A stretch of 64,000 nt of DNA from Intestinimonas timonensis (GTDB taxonomy: Bacteria; Bacillota; Clostridia; Oscillospirales; Oscillospiraceae), in contig NZ_LR130817.1 of NCBI RefSeq assembly GCF_900626145.1, positions 1,480,382-1,544,381 of the forward strand, in the 5' to 3' direction. A model generated the notes under the pieces. It was not told where the DNA came from. It searched no databases and saw only the letters and a program-made list of their open reading frames with translations. Of the stretch, positions 18,327 through 26,017 are shown piece by piece. Within the stretch, counting starts at the first letter, position 1. Every line of letters begins with the position of its first letter. A program made the translations under genes and the position numbers.

Positions 18327-18992
18327 CTAAGTTCCTCCATTCTGTATCTCCAGGACCCTCCGGTCCAGGATGACGATGGTCTTTCCCGCCCGGCGGATGG
18401 CACCCGCCCGTTCCAGCTCCTCAAAGGCACGGTAGAGGGAGGCGCGGCTCACATCCAGACGGCGGGAGAGCTCGGTGGCGGGACAGGAGACCTCCTCCCG
18501 CCCCGATTCCAGCAGCCAGCGGGAGAGCTTTCCCGTGACCTTGGGGGCGGTGAGGCCCTCCACCTTCCGACTCAGGAAGTGGATGCGCTCGGAGAGATAG
18601 GCGATGTAGCTCCTGCGGAAGGCCGGGCAGTCGTCCAGCAGTTCGGCCACCAGCTCCTCCGTGAAGAAGGCCACAGTGCAGGGGGTGAGAGCGGTGATGG
18701 TGGTCTCGTAGCGGTCCCGGCGGTGGAAGAGGGCAGCCGCACCGAAGAAGGCCCCTCGCTCCAGGGTGCTCATGACCAGAGCCCCCTTGGTGACCCCGGC
18801 CCGGCCGGCGAGGAAGACCCCCAGGCACCGGCGGAACCGGTCGGGACTGTAGATCACTTCGCCTTTGGCAAAGCGTTCCCGCAGGCAGCCCGGGTCCTCC
18901 GCCGCCCGGCGGAGCCGGTCCTCCGGTACCTCCCGAAAAAGCTCTGTCCGGGCCAGGGCGGCCAGCTGCTCTCCGCTCCAGTGCTCCGCCAT
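18327..18992 (-). CDS. Crp/Fnr family transcriptional regulator
   Basis: A 221-residue regulator with an N-terminal cyclic-nucleotide-binding beta-roll (about 15-130: LFREVPEDRLRRAAEDPG, GRAGVTKGALVMSTLERGAFFG). A dimerisation helix and C-terminal winged HTH follow (VTGKLSRWLLES, PATELSRRLDVSRASLYRAFEELERAG). No iron-sulfur cysteine cluster of the FNR type is evident. It is the first gene of the ABC importer operon, with 1 bp to the lipoprotein gene, so it probably responds to the transported compound or its metabolism. A Crp-like dyad sits at its own promoter, pointing to autoregulation. Confidence 0.9.
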   Translation of the reverse strand: MAEHWSGEQLAALARTELFREVPEDRLRRAAEDPGCLRERFAKGEVIYSPDRFRRCLGVFLAGRAGVTKGALVMSTLERGAFFGAAALFHRRDRYETTITALTPCTVAFFTEELVAELLDDCPAFRRSYIAYLSERIHFLSRKVEGLTAPKVTGKLSRWLLESGREEVSCPATELSRRLDVSRASLYRAFEELERAGAIRRAGKTIVILDRRVLEIQNGGT

Positions 18993-19009
18993 TCCCTCGC
19001 CCCGCTTTC

Positions 19010-19061
19010 TGTCTCATTTCAGACACTTTCAGATTTTACACCCTGGATGGACCAAAGTCAA
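19010..19061 (-). promoter_or_regulatory. Crp/Fnr-ABC operon promoter with a TGTCT-N6-AGACA dyad
   Basis: Minus-strand promoter with -35 TTGACT (19056-19061) and -10 TAAAAT (19033-19038), 17-bp spacer. Immediately downstream, at 19010-19025, is TGTCT-N6-AGACA, the 5-6-5 geometry of Crp/Fnr operators. It lies around the expected start of transcription, so binding there would repress. The promoter is clear; the operator role is inferred. Confidence 0.75.
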
Positions 19062-19101
19062 TCCCGAACATAAGATGAGGAAGAAAGGAGGGATCTCCAG
19101 G

Positions 19102-19338
19102 ATGGGATACCGCAACCACTGTCCCCACGGTCAGGCACGGCAGCGGCAGGCGTCGGAGTCCGCCTGCGCGCAGGCCGCCGCGGCCCGTCGGGCGGCCCTG
19201 GCCGACACCCCTACCCGGGTCTGCCGTTCCGGCCAGTGCGCCGGGGCCTGCCCCACCTGCCGTGAGGTGGTCTCCCTCCTCCGGCGCCAGAACCGGCTGC
19301 TGGAAGAGCTGCTGGAGGCCATGGGCGTCCGGCCCTGA
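19102..19338 (+). CDS. Small Cys-rich protein (78 aa), function unknown
   Basis: Short gene with an excellent ribosome site (AAAGGAGGG at 19084-19092) before the ATG. It starts MGYRNHCPHGQARQRQ and ends in a Leu/Glu-rich helix (VVSLLRRQNRLLEELLEAM). Between them is a cysteine cluster CRSGQCAGACPTC that could bind metal or an iron-sulfur group. A terminator follows immediately. I do not recognise a family. The coiled-coil-like C-terminus suggests an oligomer. Confidence 0.65.
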   Translation: MGYRNHCPHGQARQRQASESACAQAAAARRAALADTPTRVCRSGQCAGACPTCREVVSLLRRQNRLLEELLEAMGVRP

Positions 19339-19343
19339 ATAGC

Positions 19344-19375
19344 AAACGCCCCGTGAGCATGCTCACGGGGCGTTT
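19344..19375. terminator. Bidirectional perfect-palindrome terminator
   Basis: A perfect 32-bp palindrome with half-site AAACGCCCCGTGAGCA followed by GTTTA. It separates the convergent Cys-protein and DUF523-DHFR genes. Confidence 0.9.
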
Positions 19376-19377
19376 GT

Positions 19378-20313
19378 TTACGGATTCCAGATCCGGCGGT
19401 AGGTATCGTAGTGGAAAGTGAGCCCCTGGTGGTCATAGGGCCCTTCGGTCCCGGCGAGACGCCAGTCCGGGTGGTTGTCCAGGTCGGGAAAGTGGGTGTC
19501 GGCGGGGAAGGTCCGCTCAAGCCGGGTCACATAGACGGTATCACACCAGGGGAGGAGTTGCTGATAGACGGCGCCGCCGCCGATGACGAAGGCGTCCTCC
19601 GGCGCGGCGGCCCGCAGGGTCTCCACATCCCGGAATACCTCCGCCCCCTCCGGAGCGAAGTCCGGGTCCCGGGAGAGGATCAGGTTCCGCCGGCCCGGCA
19701 AGGGCCGTCCACCGGGAAAGGTGGCCAGGGTCTTCCGACCCAGGATAACGGCGTTGCCAGAGGTAAGGGCCTTGAAGCGCTTCAGGTCGGCGGGGATGTA
19801 GCAGGGCTGGTTCCCATCCTTCCCGATGCCCCAGGCCTGGTCGGCGGCCACGATGGCCTTCCAGTGTCCGCCCCGGAGAAAAGCCCCCAGAGCCTCCCCC
19901 CCCTCCTCGGTAAAGACGGCCACACCGGCGGCCTTCAGGGCGGCGGCGGCCACACCGTCCCCTGGCACCCTGGTACCGGTAAAGGTGCCGTCATAGATGG
20001 TGCCGCTGCCGCAGGAGGGGCTGCGGGCCTTGAGCACGGCGCAGGGGCAGTCCAGCAGGCGGGCCAGATCAACAGCGCCCTCCACCCCCCGGCGGTAGGG
20101 TTCCGTCACATCCGCCCCAGCCTTGGTGCGGACCTTCTCTCCCACCCGCTCGGCGGGAGGCCGCGGGGTGGGGAGTCCCCCAAGCTGCTCCGGGCAGACG
20201 GGGACCAGATGGTGCCCGGCGGCGATGAGGGCGGTCGCCCCCTCCCACCCCTTGCCGGTGCCGTCGTACCGGCAGGGCAGACCCAGCAGGCAGGCGGAGA
20301 TGAGGATGTTCAC
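19378..20313 (-). CDS. DUF523 - dihydrofolate reductase fusion
   Basis: A 311-residue fusion. Residues 1-145 are a DUF523 domain (ILISACLLGLPCRYDG, VPVCPEQLGGLPTPRPP, LKARSPSCGSGTIYDG), a family with conserved cysteines and no established activity. Residues 148-311 are dihydrofolate reductase (IVAADQAWGIGKDGNQP, AVILGRKTLATFPGGRPLPGR, AFVIGGGAVYQQLLP), which reduces dihydrofolate with NADPH. It lies 12 bp downstream of thyA, which produces dihydrofolate, so the pair regenerates tetrahydrofolate for dTMP synthesis. Both halves look complete and no stop separates them. Confidence 0.9.
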   Translation of the reverse strand: MNILISACLLGLPCRYDGTGKGWEGATALIAAGHHLVPVCPEQLGGLPTPRPPAERVGEKVRTKAGADVTEPYRRGVEGAVDLARLLDCPCAVLKARSPSCGSGTIYDGTFTGTRVPGDGVAAAALKAAGVAVFTEEGGEALGAFLRGGHWKAIVAADQAWGIGKDGNQPCYIPADLKRFKALTSGNAVILGRKTLATFPGGRPLPGRRNLILSRDPDFAPEGAEVFRDVETLRAAAPEDAFVIGGGAVYQQLLPWCDTVYVTRLERTFPADTHFPDLDNHPDWRLAGTEGPYDHQGLTFHYDTYRRIWNP

Positions 20314-20325
20314 GTCGCTCCCCCC

Positions 20326-21180
20326 TTAAACGGCCACCGGGATCTTGGCCGCCATGGGCCAGGCCTCATAGCCCTCCAGGCGGAAGCTCTCGGTGGTAAA
20401 GTCATAAAAGTCGGTGACGGCCGAATCCATCCACAGCTTGGGGGCATCGTAGGGCTTGCGGGCGATGATCTCCTCCACCACGGGCACATGGCGGTCATAG
20501 ATGTGGGCGTCGGCAATGACATGTACCAGCTCCCCCGCCTCCAGTCCCGACACCTGAGCCAGCATATGGACCAGAGCGGCATACTGCATCACGTTCCAGC
20601 CGTTGGCGGTCAGCATGTCCTGGCTGCGCTGGTTGAGGATGGCGTTGAGGGTACGCCCCGTGACGTTGAAGGTCATGGAGTAGGCGCAGGGATAGAGGGC
20701 CATCTCATGGAGGTCGTGGTGGTTGTAGAGGTTGGTGAGGATGCGCCGGGAGGCGGGGTCGTGCTTCAGGTCGTAGAGCACCCGGTCCACCTGGTCGAAC
20801 CACCCCTCCTTATATTGGTGCTTCACCCCCAGCTGGTAGCCATAGGCCTTGCCGATGGAGCCGCTCTCGTCGGCCCAGGCGTCCCAGATGTGGCTTTTAA
20901 GGTCTTGGACGTTGTTGGACTTCTTCTGCCAAATCCAGAGGAGCTCGTCCAGTGCGCTCTTGAAAGCCATCTTTCGGATGGTCTGGATGGGGAATTCCGC
21001 CCGCAGGTCGTAGCGGTTCACAAGTCCGAAGCGCTTGATCGTATGGGCCGGAGTGCCGTCCTCCCAGCGGGGACGCACCGGCAGGTCTGTATCCCACGTC
21101 CCGTGGGCCAGAATGTCCTTACAGTTATCGATAAAGATCTGATCGGCGTAGCTCACCGGATTTCCTCCTAAATATTTCAA
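20326..21180 (-). CDS. thyA: Thymidylate synthase
   Basis: Converts dUMP to dTMP using methylene-tetrahydrofolate. The 284-residue protein has the catalytic cysteine in ALYPCAYSMTFNVTGRTLN, the phosphate-binding NQRSQDM, GWNVMQYAALVHMLAQ and the HVIADAHIYDRHV substrate-binding segment. In classical ThyA the catalytic cysteine is followed by His (PCH); here it is PCA. The rest of the active site is conserved, so the protein is probably functional in a divergent subfamily. A clean AGGAGG ribosome site precedes the ATG. It forms an operon with the DUF523-DHFR gene. Confidence 0.92.
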   Translation of the reverse strand: MKYLGGNPVSYADQIFIDNCKDILAHGTWDTDLPVRPRWEDGTPAHTIKRFGLVNRYDLRAEFPIQTIRKMAFKSALDELLWIWQKKSNNVQDLKSHIWDAWADESGSIGKAYGYQLGVKHQYKEGWFDQVDRVLYDLKHDPASRRILTNLYNHHDLHEMALYPCAYSMTFNVTGRTLNAILNQRSQDMLTANGWNVMQYAALVHMLAQVSGLEAGELVHVIADAHIYDRHVPVVEEIIARKPYDAPKLWMDSAVTDFYDFTTESFRLEGYEAWPMAAKIPVAV

Positions 21181-21249
21181 TTTGGCCTGGATTTTTTCTC
21201 ACAGTATGGTATAATGTCGACACAAAAATACTTTTGGGGGCGAACCATC

Positions 21250-21786
21250 ATGGATGGGCATCCACACCCACATTTCCCCGGCATCGGCCTTCGGAACCTG
21301 AAGTCAGCCTTCTCCGCAGCTCTGTGCGCAGCCATCTACTACCTCATCGACCGAAACCCCACCTTTGCCTGCATCGGCGCGGTATACGGCATGGGCAATG
21401 ACATGGGCCACTCCTGGCAGCAGGGGGGCAACCGTCTCATCGGCACCATCATCGGCGGCTTTCTTGGGATGGGTCTGTTCTGGTTTTATCTGTTGCTGGA
21501 CCCGCCCGGGGATCAGAGAGTCCTTCTCATCCCCCTCACCTTTGTGGGCGTGGTGGTCCTCATCTGTCTGGCCCAGATGTTCCGCTGGCCCACAGCGGTG
21601 CAGCCGGGGAGCGTGGTGCTGTGCATCATCCTCTTCAACACCCCGGTGGACACCTATGTAAGCTACGCCCTCAACCGTATGGTGGATACCGGCGTAGGCG
21701 TGGTGGTCTCCATGATCATCAACTATCTCCTGCCACGGGAGCGGCTGGACCGCTGGAAGGCAGCGCTCCAGGCCCGGCGGGGCTGA
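21250..21786 (+). CDS. FUSC/aromatic-acid-exporter-like membrane protein
   Basis: A 178-residue membrane protein resembling the N-terminal half of FUSC/ArAE (DUF939-like) proteins. It has about four to five hydrophobic segments, starting LKSAFSAALCAAIYYLID, with GGNRLIGTIIGGFLGMGLFW and VDTGVGVVVSMIINYLLPRE. The start at 21250 (MDGHPHPHFPG) was chosen because the earlier in-frame ATG at 21214 lies inside a TATAAT -10 box (21210-21215). The GGGGGCG before 21250 is a modest ribosome site. Full exporters are longer, so this is a short family member. It converges on mtaB with only 4 bp between stop codons. Confidence 0.72.
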   Translation: MDGHPHPHFPGIGLRNLKSAFSAALCAAIYYLIDRNPTFACIGAVYGMGNDMGHSWQQGGNRLIGTIIGGFLGMGLFWFYLLLDPPGDQRVLLIPLTFVGVVVLICLAQMFRWPTAVQPGSVVLCIILFNTPVDTYVSYALNRMVDTGVGVVVSMIINYLLPRERLDRWKAALQARRG

Positions 21787-21790
21787 GGCC

Positions 21791-23101
21791 TCAGACCTGA
21801 CCGATCAGGCTGCCCCCCTCCCGGCGCAGGATCTTCACCGCCCGCTCCACATTGTGCAGGTCCTCTCCCCGGGCAAATACCTCCACATAGTTGGGGGCAT
21901 GCCCCCGCCAGAGTCCTTCCTTCTCCTCCTCAAAGAGGACGGGCAGGGTCTCTCCCACCCAGCTGTCCAGATAGACCTCCTCCAAGTGCCGGGCCAGGGC
22001 GCCGGCCCGATGGGCCCGCTCCTCCTTCACCGCATTGGGGATCTGGTCCAGCATCTTGGCCGCCGGGGTGCCGGTGCGGCGGGAATAGGGGAAGATGTGC
22101 ATGGCCGAGAAGGCGCATTTTTCCACAAAGGCCAGGGTGGCCTGGAACTCCTCCACGGTCTCCCCGGGAAAGCCCACGATGAGATCGGTGGTGATTCCGG
22201 GGCGTTCAAAGTATTCCCGGAGTAATTTTACACTCTCATAATACCGTTCGGTATCATATTTTCGGTTCATCCGCTTCAAGACGCTGTCACAGCCCGACTG
22301 CATGGACAGGTGGAAGTGGGGACACAGGTTGGGCAGGGCCGCCGCCCGGCGGCAGAAATCAGCCGTGATGGTCCGGGGCTCCAGGGAACCCAGGCGCACC
22401 CGGGTACCCTCCGGCAGCGCCCGGCACACCGCCTCTATGAGGTCGATGAGCCCGCTCCCGTCCCGCCGCTCGGCGCCCCATGAGGAGATCTCGATGCCGG
22501 TGAGGATCACCTCCCGGTAGCCCTCCTCCCCCAGCCGCCGGCACTGCTCCTCCGCCTCCGGGATGGACAGGGAGCGGATGGGGCCTCTGGCGTAGGGGAT
22601 GATGCAGTAGGTGCAGAAGTTGACGCAGCCATCCTCCACCTTCAGCATGGCCCGGGTGCGTCCCTCCAGACCGCCGGCGGGCAGCACCTCGAAGGTCCGG
22701 CGGCGCATGGCGTCATCTACCGTCATGCGGGGTCCCTCCCCGGCCAGATGGGCGGCCCGGCGGTCCTCCAGGGCTGACTCCAAATCATCCAGGAAGGCCA
22801 TCCGACCGGCGGTGCCCGAGATGAGGTCCACCTCCAGCTCCTTCACCACCTCCGGAGCCGTCTGGGCGTAGCAGCCGCACACCCCGATCACGGCATCGGG
22901 ATTTTCTTTTCTGGCCCGGCGGATGACCTGCCGGGATTTTTTGTCACTGACCGCCGTAACGGTGCAGGTGTTGATGATGTAGGCATCCGCCCGCGTCTCA
23001 AAGGGGACCAGCTCATACCCCCGGGTAAGCAGTTCGGCCTCCATCGCCTGGGTCTCATATTGGTTGACTTTGCAGCCCAGGGTGTAAATGGCGATCTTCA
23101 T
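21791..23101 (-). CDS. mtaB: tRNA N6-threonylcarbamoyladenosine methylthiotransferase (MtaB)
   Basis: Radical-SAM enzyme adding a methylthio group to t6A37 of tRNA. The 436-residue protein has an N-terminal UPF0004 domain binding an auxiliary cluster (LGCKVNQYETQAM, INTCTVTAVSDKKSRQ, GVCGCYAQ). The radical SAM motif CVNFCTYCIIPYARG lies near residue 155, and a TRAM-like C-terminus follows (about 370-436). The first motif identifies the MtaB subgroup rather than MiaB. It is divergent from the HPr-like cluster. Confidence 0.93.
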   Translation of the reverse strand: MKIAIYTLGCKVNQYETQAMEAELLTRGYELVPFETRADAYIINTCTVTAVSDKKSRQVIRRARKENPDAVIGVCGCYAQTAPEVVKELEVDLISGTAGRMAFLDDLESALEDRRAAHLAGEGPRMTVDDAMRRRTFEVLPAGGLEGRTRAMLKVEDGCVNFCTYCIIPYARGPIRSLSIPEAEEQCRRLGEEGYREVILTGIEISSWGAERRDGSGLIDLIEAVCRALPEGTRVRLGSLEPRTITADFCRRAAALPNLCPHFHLSMQSGCDSVLKRMNRKYDTERYYESVKLLREYFERPGITTDLIVGFPGETVEEFQATLAFVEKCAFSAMHIFPYSRRTGTPAAKMLDQIPNAVKEERAHRAGALARHLEEVYLDSWVGETLPVLFEEEKEGLWRGHAPNYVEVFARGEDLHNVERAVKILRREGGSLIGQV

Positions 23102-23184
23102 AGTAATACCTCAACAAAAGGGGCAGATTCCGCCCCGATTTCTGGTTGAAATGGCCAAAATTATAGAGGTTCACGGGTTCTTCA

Positions 23185-23216
23185 TTGTTTTTTCCCGCCC
23201 ACCTCATTATAATGAG
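23185..23216 (+). promoter_or_regulatory. Promoter of the HPr-like/HD/ACT cluster with palindromic -10
   Basis: -35 TTGTTT (23185-23190) and -10 TATAAT (23208-23213), 17-bp spacer. The -10 is embedded in a perfect 14-bp palindrome CTCATTATAATGAG (23203-23216) that could be an operator. Confidence 0.65.
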
Positions 23217-23252
23217 CCTATATCATAATAACACACGTGGGGAGGAACCACA

Positions 23253-23489
23253 ATGACAAGCTTTCCTATCCAGCTCACTTCCGTCAGTGACATTAAGGCT
23301 TTTGTGGACGCCGCCAGCCGTTTGGACTGCGACGTGGACGTAATCTGCGGCCGCTATCTGGTGGACGGCAAGTCCATCATGGGACTTTTCTCCATCGATC
23401 TCTCTGCGCCCATTCAGGTCCAGGTCCAGGGCTCCCAGGCCCAGGCCGACATTTTCAAGGGCGCCATTCAGAAATTCCTGGTCAAGTAA
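23253..23489 (+). CDS. HPr-like protein lacking the phosphorylatable histidine
   Basis: A 78-residue protein with the HPr fold pattern: an N-terminal strand, a helix ending AFVDAASRLDCDVDVICG, the DGKSIMGLFSIDLSAPIQV segment typical of HPr, and a final helix. The GLHARPA motif around His15 of true HPr is absent, so it cannot act as a PTS phosphocarrier. It may be a regulatory or Crh-like relative. Strong GGGGAGG ribosome site. It is followed after 2 bp by the HD nucleotidase. Confidence 0.8.
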   Translation: MTSFPIQLTSVSDIKAFVDAASRLDCDVDVICGRYLVDGKSIMGLFSIDLSAPIQVQVQGSQAQADIFKGAIQKFLVK

Positions 23490-23491
23490 CC

Positions 23492-24070
23492 ATGTCCCAT
23501 AACTTTTTCGCTCTGATCTCCCGGATGCGCTACATCGGCCGCTGGGGTCTCATGCGCAACACCTTCCAGGAGAACATTCAGGAACACTCCCACATGGTGG
23601 CCGTCCTGGCCCATGCCCTGGCGGTCATCCGCCGGGACCTCTTCGGCGGTGATCTGGACCCGGAGCACGCCGCTGTGCTGGCCCTCTACCACGACGCCCC
23701 CGAGATCCTCACCGGAGACCTGCCCACGCCGGTCAAGTACTATAACCCGGAGATCCGGGAGGCCTACCGTGAGGTGGAGGAGGTCTCCGCCCGGCGCCTG
23801 CTGTCCATGCTGCCGGATGCCCTCCGCCCTGCCTATGAGCCTCTCCTCCTGGAGGACCCGGAGAGCGAGTACCACGCTCTGGTCAAGGCCGCCGACAAGC
23901 TCTCCGCCTACATCAAGTGCGTGGAAGAGGTCAAGGCGGGCAACACCGAGTTCCGCCAGGCGGCTGAGCAGACCTATCACATTCTGGAGGACTCTCCCCT
24001 CCCGGAGGTGGCCTACTTCCTTGAGCACTTCCTCCCCGGCTTCAGCCTGACGCTGGATGAGCTCCAGTGA
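23492..24070 (+). CDS. yfbR: HD-domain 5'-deoxynucleotidase (YfbR family)
   Basis: Predicted to dephosphorylate deoxyribonucleoside 5'-monophosphates. In the 192-residue protein the metal ligands of the HD fold are visible: NIQEHSHMVAVLAHALAV near residue 30, and ALYHDAPEILTGDLPTPVKY near 67 (the HD and ETGD-like motif). KAADKLSAYIKCVEE near 135 supplies the final aspartate. It starts 2 bp after the HPr-like gene and is translationally close to it. Confidence 0.88.
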   Translation: MSHNFFALISRMRYIGRWGLMRNTFQENIQEHSHMVAVLAHALAVIRRDLFGGDLDPEHAAVLALYHDAPEILTGDLPTPVKYYNPEIREAYREVEEVSARRLLSMLPDALRPAYEPLLLEDPESEYHALVKAADKLSAYIKCVEEVKAGNTEFRQAAEQTYHILEDSPLPEVAYFLEHFLPGFSLTLDELQ

Positions 24071-24107
24071 GGGCCACCCTTTATTTTTGGAAAGGAACTG
24101 ATCGTTC

Positions 24108-24377
24108 ATGAAAGCCATCGTCACCGTTCTGGGCAAGGACCAGGTGGGCATCATCGCCGCCGTATGTACTCTGTTGGCCGACAACAATGTCAACGTGCTG
24201 GATATCAGCCAGACCATCCTGCGGGAGTTCTTCACCATGACCATGCTGGTGGACGTCTCCGCCTGCAAGCTGCCCTTTACCGTGCTGTCTACCCTGCTGG
24301 AGAACGAGGGCTCCAAGCGGGGTCTGGCCATCAAGGTCCAGCGCGAGGATATTTTTGACGCCATGCACAAGATTTAA
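24108..24377 (+). CDS. ACT-domain regulatory protein
   Basis: An 89-residue single ACT domain (KAIVTVLGKDQVGIIAAVCTL, NVLDISQTILREFFTMTMLVD), the pattern of the GcvR/UPF0237 family that senses amino acids or other small ligands. It lies 15 bp before the UPF0210 gene. This pairing is widespread in Clostridia and suggests that the ACT protein regulates or partners its neighbour. The ligand is unknown. Confidence 0.88.
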   Translation: MKAIVTVLGKDQVGIIAAVCTLLADNNVNVLDISQTILREFFTMTMLVDVSACKLPFTVLSTLLENEGSKRGLAIKVQREDIFDAMHKI

Positions 24378-24392
24378 GGAGGTGTCCCGGCC

Positions 24393-25751
24393 ATGCTCAA
24401 CAGCAAAGAGATCCTGGATACCATCAATATGATCGACCAGCAGCACCTGGACATCCGCACCATTACCATGGGCATCTCCCTGCTGGACTGCGCAGATCCC
24501 GACGCCGAGGCCGCCTGCCGCAAGATCTACGACAAGATCTGCCGCCGGGCGGAAAAGCTGGTCTTTACCGGCGAGTCCATTGAGCGGGAGTTTGGCATTC
24601 CCATCGTCAATAAGCGCATCTCCGTTACCCCCATCGCCCTGGTGGCGGGCGCCTCTGTGACCAACGACTACGTCCCCTTTGCCGTGGCCCTGGACAAGGC
24701 GGCCAAGAACACCGGCGTCAACTTTATCGGCGGCTTCTCTGCCCTGGTGCAGAAGGGTTTTGCCGCCGGCGACCGCAAGCTCATCGAGGCCATCCCAGAA
24801 GCCCTGGCCACCACTGATCTGGTGTGCTCCTCGGTGAACGTGGGCTCCACCAAGGCCGGCATCAATATGGACGCCGTGGCTCTCATGGGCCGGACCATCA
24901 AGGCCGCCGCCGAGCGCACCGCCGACTGGGGCGGCTTCGGCTGCGCCAAGCTGGTGGTCTTCTGCAACGCCGTGGAGGACAACCCCTTCATGGCCGGCGC
25001 CTTCCACGGCGTGGGCGAGGGAGACTGCGTCATCAACGTGGGCGTCTCCGGTCCCGGCGTAGTGCACCACGCTCTGGAGAAGGTCAAGGGCCAACCCTTT
25101 GATATGGTGGCTGAGACCATCAAAAAGACCGCCTTCCGCATCACCCGCATGGGCCAGTTGGTGGCTCAGGAGGCCTCCCGCCGCCTGGATGTGCCCTTCG
25201 GCATCGTGGACCTCTCCCTGGCCCCCACTCCCGCCATCGGCGACTCGGTGGCCCGCATTCTGGAGGAGATGGGCCTGGAGGTCTGCGGCACCCACGGCAC
25301 CACCGCCGCCCTGGCCCTCCTCAACGACGCCGTCAAGAAGGGCGGCGTCATGGCCTCCTCCCACGTGGGCGGCCTGTCCGGCGCCTTTATCCCCGTCTCT
25401 GAGGACGAGGGCATGATCGCGGCCGCCGCCTCCGGCGCCCTCCACCTGGACAAGCTGGAGGCCATGACCTGCGTGTGCTCCGTGGGCCTGGACATGATCG
25501 CCGTCCCCGGCGACACCACTGCCGAGACCATCTCCGCCATCATTGCCGACGAGGCGGCCATCGGCATGGTCAACTCCAAGACCACCGCCGTGCGTATCAT
25601 CCCCGCCCCCGGCAAGACCGTGGGGGACACGGTGGAGTTCGGTGGGCTGCTGGGCTCCGCCCCCGTCATGCCCGTTCACCCCTTCTGCAGCGCCGAATTT
25701 ATCCAGCGCGGCGGCCGCATTCCTGCCCCCATGCAGAGCCTGAAAAACTGA
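24393..25751 (+). CDS. UPF0210 / PFL-fold family protein
   Basis: A 452-residue cytoplasmic protein of the UPF0210 (DUF711) family, structurally related to pyruvate formate-lyase but without demonstrated activity. Hallmarks are [12 protein letters not shown] near residue 27, [13 protein letters not shown] near 75, [13 protein letters not shown] near 115 and [19 protein letters not shown] near 270. It begins after a GGAGGTG ribosome site, 15 bp after the ACT gene. The last 12 codons and stop are repeated downstream around a hairpin-rich insert (next entry), so the gene itself is intact. Confidence 0.9.
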   Translation: MLNSKEILDTINMIDQQHLDIRTITMGISLLDCADPDAEAACRKIYDKICRRAEKLVFTGESIEREFGIPIVNKRISVTPIALVAGASVTNDYVPFAVALDKAAKNTGVNFIGGFSALVQKGFAAGDRKLIEAIPEALATTDLVCSSVNVGSTKAGINMDAVALMGRTIKAAAERTADWGGFGCAKLVVFCNAVEDNPFMAGAFHGVGEGDCVINVGVSGPGVVHHALEKVKGQPFDMVAETIKKTAFRITRMGQLVAQEASRRLDVPFGIVDLSLAPTPAIGDSVARILEEMGLEVCGTHGTTAALALLNDAVKKGGVMASSHVGGLSGAFIPVSEDEGMIAAAASGALHLDKLEAMTCVCSVGLDMIAVPGDTTAETISAIIADEAAIGMVNSKTTAVRIIPAPGKTVGDTVEFGGLLGSAPVMPVHPFCSAEFIQRGGRIPAPMQSLKN

Positions 25752-25949
25752 GCGGGCGGCCGCCACGACGGGCCCCATCGCAGATGGGGCGCGCCCTCAG
25801 GCGCGTACAAGCGTCTTGCGCAGCAAGACCTTGGCGCAGGCGGAATTCACTTCCGCCGAGCATGTGAAATCATCTTCGGGTCCCCACGGGGACCTGTCCC
25901 CGTGGGCCGGCCGCATCCCCGCCCCCATGCAGAGCCTGAAAAACTGAGC
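25713..25949 (+). repeat. UPF0210-gene 3'-end duplication flanking a multi-hairpin insert
   Basis: A 41-bp segment covering the last 12 codons, the stop and two following bases (25713-25753) recurs at 25909-25949 with 39 of 41 identical. Both differences are synonymous (Ile ATT/ATC, Pro CCT/CCC). The 155-bp insert holds at least four hairpins in series: GCCCCATC/GATGGGGC, GTCTTGC/GCAAGAC, GGCGGAA/TTCCGCC with loop TTCAC, and GGTCCCC/GGGGACC. The GGCGGA-TTCAC-TCCGCC hairpin, its preceding CTTGG and the following AAATCA are shared with the nusA insert, so the two belong to one family. Confidence 0.9.
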
Positions 25950-26017
25950 ACATCCTGTGATCTTTGGCCTCATCAGCGTCATGCTGATGGGGCCTTAAAA
26001 AAACGAGGAGGTATACC

